Assembly (NCBI GenBank): GCA_022578605.1
Contig: MU394124.1
Coordinates: forward strand, 62,001 to 126,000
Reading direction: 5' to 3'
Origin: Camillea tinctor
Taxonomy: Eukaryota; Ascomycota; Sordariomycetes; Xylariales; Xylariaceae
DNA length: 64,000 bases
The notes below the pieces were generated by a model. That model was not told the origin of the DNA and ran no database searches. It worked only from the letters and a program-made list of their open reading frames with translations. This document shows, one piece after another, positions 45,166-56,555 of the stretch (the first letter of the stretch is position 1; every line of letters starts with the position of its first letter). The translations under genes were made by a program, and so were the position numbers.

Positions 45166-47303
45166 ATGGGGAAGAAGTTGGGATCTATTAGGGCCTGGTA
45201 TCTTGTTGCGCTCTGCTGTGTTGGAAGTTTCTTATTTGCGTAAGTTGCCATTATTTATCTATTCTAGTTGCCCCAAGTCATATACTCCCCGAATGTCTAG
45301 TCAACTGTAGATAGAAGATATTGCTTATTACAATAGCAAGCTTATAGCGACACCGCACCGGACAACAGTGTCTCCATGATTGTCTATCTACTGTGAACTA
45401 ATATCTATTAGGTACGACACAGGCGTTGTCGGCGGCGTATTAAGCTTGACATCCTTCCAGAGGGACTTTGGAATCACCACAACCAACCGAGCCACTGTTG
45501 CTTCCAATGCGACGAGCCTCTTGCAAGCCGGAGGTAAGCAGCTCCATCCGAATAAAATCTAACTACAAGATGCTTCGAACGATACCACCAGCTTACCCTA
45601 TCTAGCCTTCTTCGCTTGCTTTTTCGTCTGGCCGTTCACCGCCCGGTTCGGACGTCGATCATCGATCGCTCTAGCATCGGTCATCTTCAACATCGGCGCA
45701 GTTATTCAGATGATAAATACTCACTCTCTAGCAGCTTTCTATGTCGCACGCGTGATCAGTGGCATCGGAGTTGGCATGGCCACGGTTATAATTCCCATGT
45801 ATTCGGCGGAAATGGCGCCAAAGCAAATTCGTGGACAACTAGGAAGCGTAAGCAATCTACCGCATTTATTCCTTCTGTTTTATGATTACATGTTATGATC
45901 ATGTTCAGCTCATCGTTCTATGTACCTCAAATATGCTTAATCTCGAGTTAGGAGTGACCTAATGGCCGTAATAACATATGCTCACTGGCTCTCTTTGCCT
46001 CCAGATGTTCCAATTCTTCTTCACTTTAGGGGTGATGACTTCGTACTGGATCGATTATGCCGTCTCAAAACACCTAGGCCCGACGACCCAACAATGGCAG
46101 ATACCTATTGGCCTGCGTATGTAACTCACCCCATTATCCCACTGTTACGTTGGAGTAAAACATTGTCGTCTGTTATTTGCACTTCGACAGTTCTGAACAT
46201 CAAGAACACAGCTTGAAGGCATTGACTCTAATCATGCTTCGTGAAGCAGATTAAATATTTGCTAACTAATAAAAAAGAGTTGGTTCCAGGTGGTCTTCTC
46301 GGAATTGGGATGATGTTGACCAAGGAGAGCACACGGTGGCTTGCAAAGACCGGAAGGGTTGAAATGGCAATGGAATCACTCGTCTGGGTTCGAGGAGAGA
46401 GCAGTTTAGAAGTAGAACAGGAGTATGCTATTTTTCTCTCTCCTGTTTCTACCTCCCCTTCCTCCCTCCCCAACACACACACTGCACCCCTTTCAAAATT
46501 CCTACTCTTTGAGCGGATTCCTACTGAAGATTCATAAAACGCTAAATTAGAGACAACTTTAGGTTCGCAGAGATAATTGCAGGTATCCAGGAAGAAGAGC
46601 GTGCAACGGAAGGACTTACGTGGAAAGAATGTTTACTCCCCGCGAATAGGTTTCGGTTCATAATAGTCATTGCACTCCAGATCGGTAGGTTAATACATAA
46701 TTCGACGATATTAAAACAGCCGCTTACATTTTTTTTAGGCGTCCAGCTGACCGGCAATACAAGCCTAGCTTACTGTGCGTATTCTGCTACCCGCTTGCGC
46801 TCTACATCTACGGGATTCTAATAAGAATTTTGCAGATGCTCCTCAGGTATTCACAGCGGTCGGGGCAGGCGACCAAAGTCTGTTGATTAGCGGGTTCTTT
46901 GGAGTTGTTAAGGTTGTCTCCTGCCTGTTCTTCCTCCTGTTCCTCGTCGAAAGGATTGGTCGCCGTGGCTCACTGCTCGGTGGAGCGTTTCTTATGGGGG
47001 CCTACATGCTTATCATTGCCTGTTTAACGGCCACCCATCCGCCGAGGATTGGGCAGTCATTGACCAGCACTGGAGCTGCTTCGATCGCAATGATTTACCT
47101 CGAAGCAAGTGAGTAAACTAGCCTAAACTAGTGACTTATAATCGATAGGGGGAAATATTTAACACACCCTTAGTGAGCTATAACATATCATGGGGACCAG
47201 TACCTTGGGTAAGTTATTACAGCCCTTTAACTTAATAACCAAGCCAGTTCTAATCTGCATATAGCTCTACAGTGAGTGTAGTTGGGCTTTATTCTTTTTT
47301 TAT

Positions 47304-47384
<81 letters not shown>

Positions 47385-47528
47385 GNNNNNNNNNNACCTG
47401 GGGTATTTTTTAACTGCCCTTTAAATTAATAACCAAGCCATTTATAATCTGCATTTTCCTATAAATTTTTTTTTTTTTGGCTTTTTTTTTTTTTTTTGCC
47501 CCCCCCCCCCCCCCCTCTTTTTTTTTTT

Positions 47529-47561
<33 letters not shown>

Positions 47562-48300
47562 TTCTTGATTTTAAAACTCAGTCCTTAATCTTCCCACTTG
47601 AGTGTTTTATTCGTTAATAGTTGTTTCTTTATTATAACCTCAACCTCGTGTTTCCCATATTTAATAAAAAGCCCGATCTTCAAACGTCAATTACTGACTT
47701 TAGCTTATCAGTGAGCGAGATTTTCCCATCTAGGATCCGGGAAGCAGGAGTTGCTGGTAAGCTGATAGAAATTCATACTTTATCATCATAATAGTTGTCC
47801 TAACGGTTTTCAAGTCGGTACCGCTACCCAGTGGTTAGTCAATTCGAAGTCAATTCCAATATTCCAGGTCTTAGTCCATCAAGATAAATTACTGACGACT
47901 AACACCAACAACTTCAATAGGTTGTTTAACTTTGTTTTCTCGCAGATTACGCCACATGCTATTAACAACATTGGCTGGAGGACTTTTTTGATGTTTTGCA
48001 TTTTTAATTGGGCACTCGTCATTTTTGCTTGGTTATTTATTAAAGAGGTAGGTAGAAGCAAACGAGCGCATCAAAGTACCATACTCACAAGGAGCTTTAG
48101 ACCAAGGGCAAGTCTTTAGAGGAGATGGAAGCCTGTAAGTTGCTATCATATAATTCTTTATTTATGGATATTTGCTCACACGCGGTAAAGTATTTGGTTC
48201 AAGCCAAACTGCCATAGACGTAGAGAAAGTCCATCAGCAAATGGTTTCCGACGTAAAACCAACGATCAACAACACTCGTGTATCCAACGAAAAGGAGTAA
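45166..48300 (+). CDS. MFS transporter of the quinate-permease/sugar-porter family, 15 exons
   Basis: Proton-coupled major facilitator, plasma membrane. Exons: 45166-45239, 45412-45533, 45606-45847, 46005-46116, 46278-46422, 46563-46684, 46739-46774, 46836-47108, 47174-47208, 47265-47271 (7-nt micro-exon), 47712-47756, 47815-47833, 47921-48047, 48101-48134, 48191-48300; total 500 residues in frame. Signatures: FAYDTGVVGGVL (TM1), FTARFGRR, ISGIGVGMATVIIPMYSAEMAPKQIRGQ, KESTRWL, GVQLTGNTSLAYYAPQVF, RIGRRGSLL, SYNISWGPVPW, SEIFPSRIREAGVA and ATQWLFNFVFSQITPHAI. These point to quinate permease (QutD/Qa-y) relatives rather than hexose carriers, but the substrate is not certain. The intron after the micro-exon contains an assembly defect; the coding sequence is unaffected. 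Confidence 0.85.
47304..47395. other. Poly-G run and 10-N assembly gap
   Basis: Eighty consecutive G, then TG, then ten N. Such a run is not expected in this AT-rich intron and looks like a sequencing artefact at a contig end. Confidence 0.95.
47396..47514 (+). other. Error-rich duplicate of the preceding sequence (misassembly)
   Basis: From 47396 on, the sequence repeats 47202-47303 in order (ACCTTGGGTA, CCCTTTAA..TTAATAACCAAGCCA, TAATCTGCAT, TTGGGCTTT) with many substitutions towards T, then decays into poly-T and poly-C. It is probably the same locus read twice. Confidence 0.85.
47517..47572 (+). repeat. TTTC microsatellite
   Basis: Poly-T followed by tandem TTTC units and TTC units inside the transporter intron. 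It may have caused the assembly break. Confidence 0.85.
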
Positions 48301-50322
48301 GTTATACGATGTGCAATGGCAGAAGGAAGTGCACTACATGGTTTAGTAAGCACATGGGTATATTGTATGAGACCATTCAGGACCGCAAAGATTGTGTGGT
48401 ATTATCCATTTTCGGCTACATCAGAGAGCCCATCTTTTTTAAGCCACCGTAGTTAATACATACTCTTTAAAAGATCTCGAATCCCAGCCATCTGGATATT
48501 TCATTTATTAAAGCTCTCTTCGAACATTTTTCAGCGTAGGATACTTGATATAACACCTTTACCTCCCTAATCCGCTCCAGACTTTATTCAAAGATTCCGG
48601 TTTTAAAATTCCCGAAAGCTGACCTAGTGGCATTCTTTACCACCTGACGATCTCTTTGTCCAGATAGATGTAGTGATCTTTTCAAAGACGCATGAAAGAC
48701 AATGAAACATGTGTAATAATAGGTATATATTTCCTATATATTACCAATCATGTCTCAATATTAACTTAGTTTAATCCAAATTGGTTCCTGGTTTTGGTTG
48801 AGTTGGTTTATGTCATTATCACCTCCGGATACATACCTACATACTGCATAAATTTCATCTTTCTGTCATCAAATGAACGGCTCCGTGTTAACGGCCAAAT
48901 CTCCTATCACCACAGAGGAAAAGTCGCAAAAACTAGCATGTATGCAACCGGGCCCAGTATAGCTGTATGGCTACCAATTTTACTGATCACAACATTCGTC
49001 ATCGGTTACGGAGTTTGGAGACATAAACGGAACATCCAGAGCTCATATCATTGCGATGTCTAAGTTTTCTTTTGGGAGTAGAATAGGTATCTAAGGTTAA
49101 CTCCAAGTCCCTTAACATTGCAAGCTACAAGCTAATACTAGATCTGTTGTTCAAAAGGAACTAATAATACACATACCTACTATCATGCTTCTCCTAATTT
49201 ATATTTTCCATCAATGTCACTTAGGTATAGTCTATCGTTGTAGGAAATGACGGAAATCAATATGGCACAGCCTGGGAGAGGCTATAAAGGGAGGACCAGA
49301 TGTACTTATAGAATCAAGAAAATTGTGGGAGCCCAAAAAATATTATAACCTTTGGCTATAAGCTCTAATATCTCAGGCAAAAAGAACATCATTCGCTTAG
49401 ATACCATAAGCCTGTTGATCCGATATGGCGACCGACTTATACACTACAAATTTTGTCTCCATGATATAGAAATTATCTATATGGTAATTGATATGTAACT
49501 AGCCTAACCTAAGCGTATATAGGTATCTAGGTAGGTAGGTTGAAATAGTGTTGTGGGGACTAAAGCCCCTAGTCCCTCATAGCCCCATACAGCTGTTGGT
49601 AGGGGGGTTCCATCTATCTCCAGTTCAACAGGTAACAAGGGATTTTACTAAAATTTCAACTGTTTTTGTTATATTCTATCTCCTCCCTATCTAAACTGGA
49701 GTAATTCCTTTATTGGTTGGAGTTCAGATATCCTTATTAGGAATGTAATAGTATACTCTAACTGTATCACTAAGCTTGAAGGATCGAAGATAAGCGAGCG
49801 GGAGCAAATGACGAAACACGGGATTTTGAGTATTTGGATGTTACCTCTTACAGCCATCAAATTATTTATCCCTAATTTTAAGCAAAAGAGTTAATGCACT
49901 ACTTCTCTTTTGTATGGCATGTATCATCGATGATGTGTGAACAATGTAGGATCATTCAGTAAAAGGTCAGGTGACAATAAAGATTAGGGAGGGGGAGGAT
50001 TGAGGGTTTTAAATACTACATCATTATCAATAGATTAGGATTTCTTTTTCTTTCTTTTTTTTTCGAACTTAAACCTATTATTTTTTCCGCGAGCGGAACA
50101 CGCCATGTTAGGATGTACTGAGTGGACCTTTTGAAGTATAGTATCTACAACAGCCAGAGATATGTTCACAGGTTAGATAGTCTCCCCCCAAGAATCATAC
50201 AAAAGCGGACAATTGAAGATATTCTATAAGAGCGGGAAAATGAGTGGACATGTGTAAGCTTACTCTCTGAATTCCTTCCAATGTACCTACTTTTGGCCGT
50301 CATAATAATCCGAGCAAGTAAC
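48301..50322. other. AT-rich intergenic region with repeat family 2
   Basis: About 2 kb with no supported gene. A frame at 48794-49063 has one hydrophobic helix but no recognisable family. Repeat family 2 copy 2 lies at 49551-49660. Confidence 0.5.
49551..49660 (+). repeat. Dispersed repeat family 2, copy 2
   Basis: GGGGACTAAAG..TAGTCCCTCATAGCC, GGTAGGGGGGT, CCATCTATC and CCAGTTCAACA match the minus strand of 40409-40560 in order and spacing. Confidence 0.6.
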
Positions 50323-52486
50323 ATGATGGACGATGTCCTCATATCAAACTGTCAGTTAACCATAGCCCCTGAAAATGTTTTTTTTCTTCACTTATAGCTC
50401 TTGTCACTACAGTACCTCCAAAGTACCTGAGGTCTGCTTTAAGAGCACTTCTATCTCAAGGTTCAACAACACAGAAGCCATTTGTCCAACATGTTCGTCA
50501 TGAGCTTTCTAAGACCACACAGAGATTTCCTACTCCTGAACAACTCTTCTCGGGCACCGATAACTTGACACCTACTTACAAGGAATTCATATCCTTAACG
50601 CGGTGCATTTTCTCGTGCAAACTTGTGGAAGAATCTATACTTTAGTAAGTCTCCACTAGTCCATGGTGCTTGCCACCATTAAGCTTCCCTCCATATGCAC
50701 CTTTAACGATCAACCAGCCTCGCACATATCCTATCATCTATTATAGTAGCGAAAACACGTTGGTCCCCCGGATCTGAACTAGAAGCATCTATGGAAACTC
50801 TGGGAGGAGACATAGTTCAAGCAATGCAGGCCTTAAAGGAGTCACAACCTACTCCATCCGCTATTCTCGAACAACAACTTGGAGAGCTTATCAGATCCCT
50901 AAAGGATTGCCGAGATTTTTGTGAAAATAGCTCTCCAGAACCATTAACATATCCATTTACTCGTGCTGAAAGACAAGTTGCAGACACGATTTTCATTCTC
51001 TACTCGACGCCCCAGCTAGGCCATGAAACGGATCAGTTGACAACAAGAACCACCTCTATATCTACAATATCCGCAGGCTTTACTGTAAAGAGCTTCCTGC
51101 TCGGTGGTTTCCAGATGCCAAGACTCTTCAATGGCCTTTGGCAATCATCTTCGCCTGCCTGGGGGTCTGCCACAGCAGAAAAGCAGGAGTCAGCTTTGGC
51201 TCACTTGACGAAACATGGCTTCACAGCAACAGACATGGCAGATCATTATGTAAGGTACCTGTCACTGATTGAATATATGTTTACTTAGATGGGGCCTCAT
51301 AGGGAGACGCCGAGCTTGTATATGGTCATTTTCGCAACACTATACCACAACAGCTTCGGAAACATGTGTATGCCGCCACGAAATGGTGTATTTTCAGGCC
51401 AGTTGAACGGGAAATAGACGGTGATTGGGTTCTAGAAGCGGTAAGAGAGCGATATAGAAGAGTGGGCGGAAGAATTGAACTCCTGCAATTCCATTGGTAT
51501 AATGTGAGTGTCTCTCGGTCCCTAAGACTCCATGCCGTATCCTAAAATAGTCTAGTATGCAGCAAAGGAATACCTCAAAGTCCTCGAAGAACTTTTTTCC
51601 ATAACAAAAAAATACCCTGAAATTCTCGGTACAGTAGGGCTATGTAATTTTGATGCAGAGCACGTTCAAGAAGCTTGCGAATATCTACTAGCTAGAACTG
51701 GCACAGTTGGGGTCGTCTCAAACCAAGTACAGGTACAAAATGAAGTTATTTGCGAATATATTCCCAAGCTAACCGTCTGGGTTAGTTCTCTTTGGTGGAC
51801 TCTCGACCACTGAGAAAGATGTGTTCCGTGTGTGCTAAATACGGGCTACGTCTTTTGACATATGGCTCCCTTGTAAGTAAGGTTCGTATAAGTTTGAATT
51901 TTCGCTATGTTAATAATCTATGAAGAGCGGTGGATTCCTATCTACAAATTGGATTGATCAGCCCGAGCCAGACCTATATTCCGATCCAACACAACTTACC
52001 CCTTCACAACGTAAGGTACGGATAATTGCTATCCCTACTTGTGTTTTTCTTTGCGAGACTTGATGAACTGATTGACTATTAGTACTTGGGTGTTATTAAT
52101 GACTGGGGCAGCTGGATGGAGTTCCAAAGTCTTCTCCGACAGCTCTTGTTCGTTGCGAACAAGCACAATGTAACGGTTACAAATGTGGCGATCCGTTGGG
52201 TTTTGCAGCAACCTCGCGTGGGCGCAGGTCAGTATTGATATTAAGGAAAATTATATCCCTTGTTTAATCTAACCTAATAACTCGCGGGTATAAAATAGTT
52301 ATCGTTGGAACACGTCTCGGCATATCATCACATGCTGAAGATAATCTTCGCGTATTCGGCTTTAATATTGATCCGGATGATCTACAGGCCATTGAAGGAA
52401 TTGCTCTAGGCAATGGAGGCGATAAAACATCAGCACTATTCGAGAAACTGGGTGATTGCGGCAACGAATACAGGGGAATGCATTGA
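50323..52486 (+). CDS. Aldo-keto reductase with an N-terminal helical domain of unknown function
   Basis: Nine exons (50323-50350, 50398-50644, 50718-51249, 51303-51503, 51556-51732, 51786-51872, 51926-52015, 52083-52227, 52299-52486) join to 564 residues. Residues about 212-564 are an NADPH-dependent aldo-keto reductase: FLLGGFQMPRLFNGLW, the tetrad Asp264/Tyr269 (ATDMADHYGDAE), Lys296 (AATKW) and His333 (QFHWYN), and the cofactor segment VIVGTRLG. Residues 1-210 are a separate, mostly helical region (VPPKYLRSALRALL, FPTPEQLFSG, RWSPGSELE, GGDIVQAMQALKE, RAERQVADTIF) that I do not recognise. If the gene is split, the reductase would start near Met117 (50791). The acceptor at 50716-50717 is decisive: it keeps the long frame open. 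Confidence 0.82.
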
Positions 52487-53204
52487 GATATGAGGGTAAA
52501 TTGAGCAATCGAATGTATGAACGTATCGTTATGTTACTGAGTGATAGAAGAATTCCCAACCATATTTGATACTGATGATGAGCTCCATGGCTAGGCTGCC
52601 CTAAAGGTACAGGCATAATCAACAAATGACATATATACAATATACACAAGAAGCTTGTTTATCAAGGTGACAAGAGCCAACGTAATGACTACCAAAATAG
52701 ACGAATATGACATGGAGGTAGTTCTTAATTGAGGTTATCTATATGCCTAGGTCGAATAGTATTTTGGTTTAGTCTATTTGTAATTAATCCTGAATATATA
52801 GCCTAGAACCGTACTCTTGTCAACTTGATGTCACGATCCCATTCTTGGACAGCGTTCTGCTGATTCCGAGCCCCGCTTTAGGTTCGACTTCAGCCGCTTT
52901 TCCCCAAACCAGCGGAACCACGAAGAAGTGGTCTGCTAAAATGCATGTGTCCAATCGTAACATGCTTATTAGCAACGTCATGGGTTCCTTCTCCCAGGTT
53001 CCGGTTCAGCACCCAGCGATGGGTAATCTCCATGCAGCCTTGCGGGAAAATGACTGGCGGCAGAAGATGAAGAAGATGAATGGCATGGGGATGTCTTACT
53101 GCAGGGTAGACTCTAGGAATATAAAAGAGCATCTGTTTCAGCGGGGTTCTCTGGTCCTGTCCACCACTCCACACCTGGATGTTCTAGGATTCGACACATG
53201 AAAA
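52487..53204. other. Intergenic region
   Basis: No supported gene. A 118-codon frame at 52845-53201 has no recognisable motif and abuts the start of the next gene. Confidence 0.4.
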
Positions 53205-54102
53205 ATGGGTTTCTTTCAGATCTTTCGTGTGGCTTTGGCTCTGTCTATCGCGGGCAAAGCAACTCCTAGAGCAGCTCCTAGAGCACCTTCTCTATTCTGT
53301 GACCCTGATACTGATGTCTGTTACTCTGGAAGTACAGTAGGCATCGCGGAAATCGCCTATAGAGTTGCACTTCCTCTCGTGGACACAGCGCCGTTTGATA
53401 TGCTCATTCAGATTGTTGCTCCGAAATCAGCTGGCTGGGCCGGGATTGCTTGGGGCGGCCATATGATTAACAACACAGTCACATTAGGTTGGGCAAATGG
53501 AAACAGTTCGGTTGTGTCATCCCGTTGGGCAAGGTAAAGTATTCGATAATTCACTTACGTATATGAAGGCTAATAAGTTATCAGTGCCCACACCGTTCCT
53601 GATGTGTATGATAGTGCTGAATACACACTCTGTAAGTATCTAGTATACAGAGTCGTTTATGTTCTTTCCTTCTACATTATCAGGAAACCAGCCTTCAAAA
53701 CCTACCTTGTTCGAGGCACATATAATTTTATGCACAAAAAAAGCTAATTGAGGCCATACAGTAAAAGGATCTACTGCAAACGATACACACTGGACAATGA
53801 ATGCACTTTGCAAAGGTTGCAGTATTTGGACACATGATGGTGGTGCTACGACCACCCTCGACCCAGGAGCCACAGAAGCGAACTTTGCGGTGGGTAGCTA
53901 GTTTTTATCATGATAAGCTGTTATATATTGTACTTTCTAACTTAGTTATTCGCAGTGGGCTTCATCGCCATCGCCTCCCCTTGACCCCAGTGATAACTAC
54001 ACTGTTTTTGGGATACACACCGAGCATGGGACATTTACTATCGACTTAGCGGCTGCAAGGACTGACAAGTTTGACTCTTACGTTCAAACTTTGTCAAACT
54101 AA
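53205..54102 (+). CDS. Secreted CDH-type heme b cytochrome domain protein (AA8-like)
   Basis: Four exons (53205-53533, 53585-53631, 53762-53889, 53956-54102) give 216 residues. The N terminus (MGFFQIFRVALALSIAGKA) is a signal peptide. The rest is one cytochrome domain of the cellobiose dehydrogenase type: CDPDTDVCYSG, GWAGIAWGGHM with the axial Met87, YTLLKGSTANDTHWT, CKGCSIW, and FGIHTEHG with the likely axial His189. In this family the heme passes electrons to lytic polysaccharide monooxygenases or other acceptors. No flavin dehydrogenase or cellulose-binding module follows, so it is a stand-alone cytochrome. Intron 2 (130 bp) is longer than the others. It sits close downstream of the aldo-keto reductase on the same strand. 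Confidence 0.88.
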
Positions 54103-54202
54103 GATAACTCTCTGAATATATAGTAAAATTAATATATACATGGGCACATATATGATTTATACTAATTCTCCCGTGGTTTGTGCAATACATTTCTATCATA
54201 AA

Positions 54203-54326
54203 TGTCACGAGGGGCCAAGCAAGTGCTTAGGCAATCAATACGTTGTGCGAGGAACTGACTACAACTATGGATGTCACTGTCACCTATATACAAGTATCTT
54301 TCTTTGTTCCTTCATAACCCCTAACA
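54203..54326 (+). repeat. Dispersed repeat family 1, copy D (124 bp)
   Basis: TGTCACGAGGGGCCAAGC at the start and TCATAACCCCTAACA at the end match copies A and C, 50 kb away. It begins about 100 bp after the cytochrome stop codon. Confidence 0.75.
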
Positions 54327-55646
54327 ATTTATTACTACATAATCTACTCTTGACGGTATTATTTTTATCAACTGCTTCCTTCTCGTCATGTTCTGCAGCA
54401 TGAGTGCACATATTATCAGTTTCATGCATTCATAAACGACCAATGTGCAATACTCACGCAGTTGCTGGTCCGGATCTGCTTTCCCAGTCCTTACGGGGTC
54501 TTTGGTGACAGACTTATCGCTAACAACAAACACAGACTCAGTAATAAGTAGCCTTTCGCAACGTATGAATCGTCATTAACCTGTTGGAATATGGGGTTAC
54601 CACCCCACTGTACGGTACCATACTACTACTACACACATATATATATATCGGGCTTACGCCCTCCTTTAGACTCTCTCCTGGACTAATCTACTTCATCCCT
54701 TCTCTCACCTATCGTCTCACTCCAATATAACCTGTCTGGTTGGCTCTTCCCAAATATTCTCCAGTGTACTGCGTCGATCGGTCTCGAATCAGGAGGATTT
54801 AAACATTTTTGATGATGAATTAGAATTGGATCGAAAAAAAGAGAAAATGCTTTGCTAATCCGGAGTTGTTCACATTTGTTTGCATGGGCCTGTTCTTCAT
54901 GGGGCTTGGGAGACTGAGTTTCTTTATACTCATATCTTTGCCCATGACTACACGAGATATTACAAGCAGATACGTCCATACAAGCTAACCTGCCGGCATC
55001 AAGGACACTCCTGGACGAAAGTCTACGTTGTCCTGCGATAAATTTGGCGCACGTATGGCGTTCGATGTCCGTGTGCCCAGTAGTTATCTAGGTTACCTCC
55101 CTACATAGACATGATAAATTCAAAAGAGATACCTAGGTACGCAATGATCCGCCGACCACGAATGTGAGAAATGAATGCAATCGTTGACTTTGTGGCTGCA
55201 GGGAATGAAGAGCCCTTTGATAAAAAAAAATCTCAAAATATACTAATTCAGTGACGGCATTTAGGTAGGTATATCAACATGTATTGACATTGTAAAATTG
55301 GCGGAGAGACAAGTATCTGGTAGCGTTCAACACGTGGTATATGATTTATAAATGTGATATAGCACTAGACTAGTGTCTTGGATATTGTATAGCCATCCTG
55401 TATCGCACATGTCTAAGCTCACACAGTGCTTAGCTCCCCTCTCTATCATAGGGATACATGATTATAGTCTTATTTCGTAAGCTACAAAGCTTTACGTATG
55501 TAAATCACTCTTTAACATTGTTTTGCACCACCACAAGGTCCCAGTAGATTAATAGACACCTGAAGAGGCAATGATAATGTATGATAAGTTTAGGCAGTAA
55601 TATACGGAGCCCTTCGCCCCCATTACTCTAAAATCATCTAGAAAAT
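54327..55646. other. Intergenic region
   Basis: About 1.3 kb, AT-rich, with a short TA repeat near 54640 and a TACCTAGGTACG motif near 55132. No gene is seen. Confidence 0.5.
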
Positions 55647-56555
55647 CTACATGAAAAGGGTTTGGCCCCCATCTATAAGGAGGTCCGCACCATTGAAGTA
55701 ACTTCCAGCCCGGCTGACAAGCATCACAATCGCCCCTGTCAACTCATCTGGCTGGCCCATCCTCCCTAATGGGTTTCGACTAGCCCATACCTTCCTTGGC
55801 TCTTCTAACCCGTCACCTTCGTTAAGAATTGTGTCCATATAGCCTGGAGAAATACTATTCACCCTGATGCCATGGCCTCCCCATTCCGCAGCTAGAGATT
55901 TTACCATAGCTATGACACCTGCCTTGGACACATTGTATGGCACCTGGGGCTGAGGAAAATTCACCCGGTGGCCTGAGATACTAGCAATGAATACCATACT
56001 CCCTCCGGTCTTTCTTTCGATCATCGTTCGGGCAATTGACTTTGCGACAAGAAACCCCCCGACGGTGTTGACGTTGATCAACCGGTTCCATTCCTTCGCA
56101 GACCAGTCTAAGGCGTGTCCACAGCCAACGATCCCAGCGAAATTCAACAAGGTCGTGATAGGACCAACAGACTGAACACTCTCATCAACAGCTGCATTGA
56201 CGGCGTTTTCATCTGTCACATCGACCTTCAAGAAACGTATAACTGCATTGGGGAAATCAGACTTGAGCGTCTTAGTTCTGGCTTCTGCTTCTGCTGGATT
56301 CATATCAAAAACCACCAGTCCCTCAAGACCATGTTCCAGCAATGCTCTACAGGCAGCAAAACCAAGGTCCCCGGCACCTCCCGTGACAACGGCATTCCCT
56401 CGGACTCGAAAACGCTCCTGGGCGCGGACCACAGGTGGAGCATCGCGGGGTAGTGGTGGAGGTGGTGCAGTTAAAGAATCTGGGGAACCATCCCCGAGGG
56501 ATATCCGAGGTAAAACTCGAGAGGTAAGGTCTGATCTTTCAGTCGTCATGTTCAT
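55647..56555 (-). CDS. Short-chain dehydrogenase/reductase (polyol/sorbose reductase-like)
   Basis: NAD(P)-dependent oxidoreductase, single exon, 302 residues. The cofactor loop TGGAGDLG is at 58-65, NFAG at 138-141, and the catalytic triad is Ser194, Tyr207 and Lys211 (YNVSK). SPGYMDT and the C-terminal DGGQTLFM are typical of classical SDRs. The 50-residue N-terminal extension is Pro-rich (PPPPLPRDAPP) and precedes the fold. It resembles fungal D-arabinitol dehydrogenases and L-xylulose or sorbose reductases, so a sugar-alcohol substrate is plausible but not shown. ATG at 56555 and at 56549 are both possible starts. Confidence 0.88.
   Translation of the reverse strand: MNMTTERSDLTSRVLPRISLGDGSPDSLTAPPPPLPRDAPPVVRAQERFRVRGNAVVTGGAGDLGFAACRALLEHGLEGLVVFDMNPAEAEARTKTLKSDFPNAVIRFLKVDVTDENAVNAAVDESVQSVGPITTLLNFAGIVGCGHALDWSAKEWNRLINVNTVGGFLVAKSIARTMIERKTGGSMVFIASISGHRVNFPQPQVPYNVSKAGVIAMVKSLAAEWGGHGIRVNSISPGYMDTILNEGDGLEEPRKVWASRNPLGRMGQPDELTGAIVMLVSRAGSYFNGADLLIDGGQTLFM

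Larger units (their letters stand above)
47272..47711 (+). mobile_element. Possible fifth introner-like element, disrupted by an assembly gap
   Basis: Intron 10 of the transporter. It starts GTGAGTGTAGTTGGGCTTTA and ends CAATTACTGACTTTAGC..TCAG, close to the ends of elements 2-4. CAGTGAG occurs at both borders (47270-47276 and 47709-47715), as a target-site duplication would. Phase 1 and the A|TG junction match the hydrolase copies. The middle is unreliable sequence, so the assignment is tentative. Confidence 0.45.

Noticed and set aside
47209..47711. Transporter as a pseudogene broken by the poly-G/N region
   Set aside because: All exons on both sides join in frame and the defect lies wholly within an intron.
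48794..49063. 89-codon frame with one hydrophobic helix
   Set aside because: No family resemblance and no plausible partner exons in the AT-rich surroundings.
50641..50770. Apparent frameshift or stop in the N-terminal part of the aldo-keto reductase gene
   Set aside because: Using the acceptor at 50716-50717 instead of the one at 50746 gives an intact frame (EESILYLAHILSSIIVAKTRW), so no lesion is needed.
52845..53201. 118-codon frame before the cytochrome gene
   Set aside because: No recognisable domain, no splice structure, and a frame of similar length on the opposite strand; probably chance or promoter DNA.
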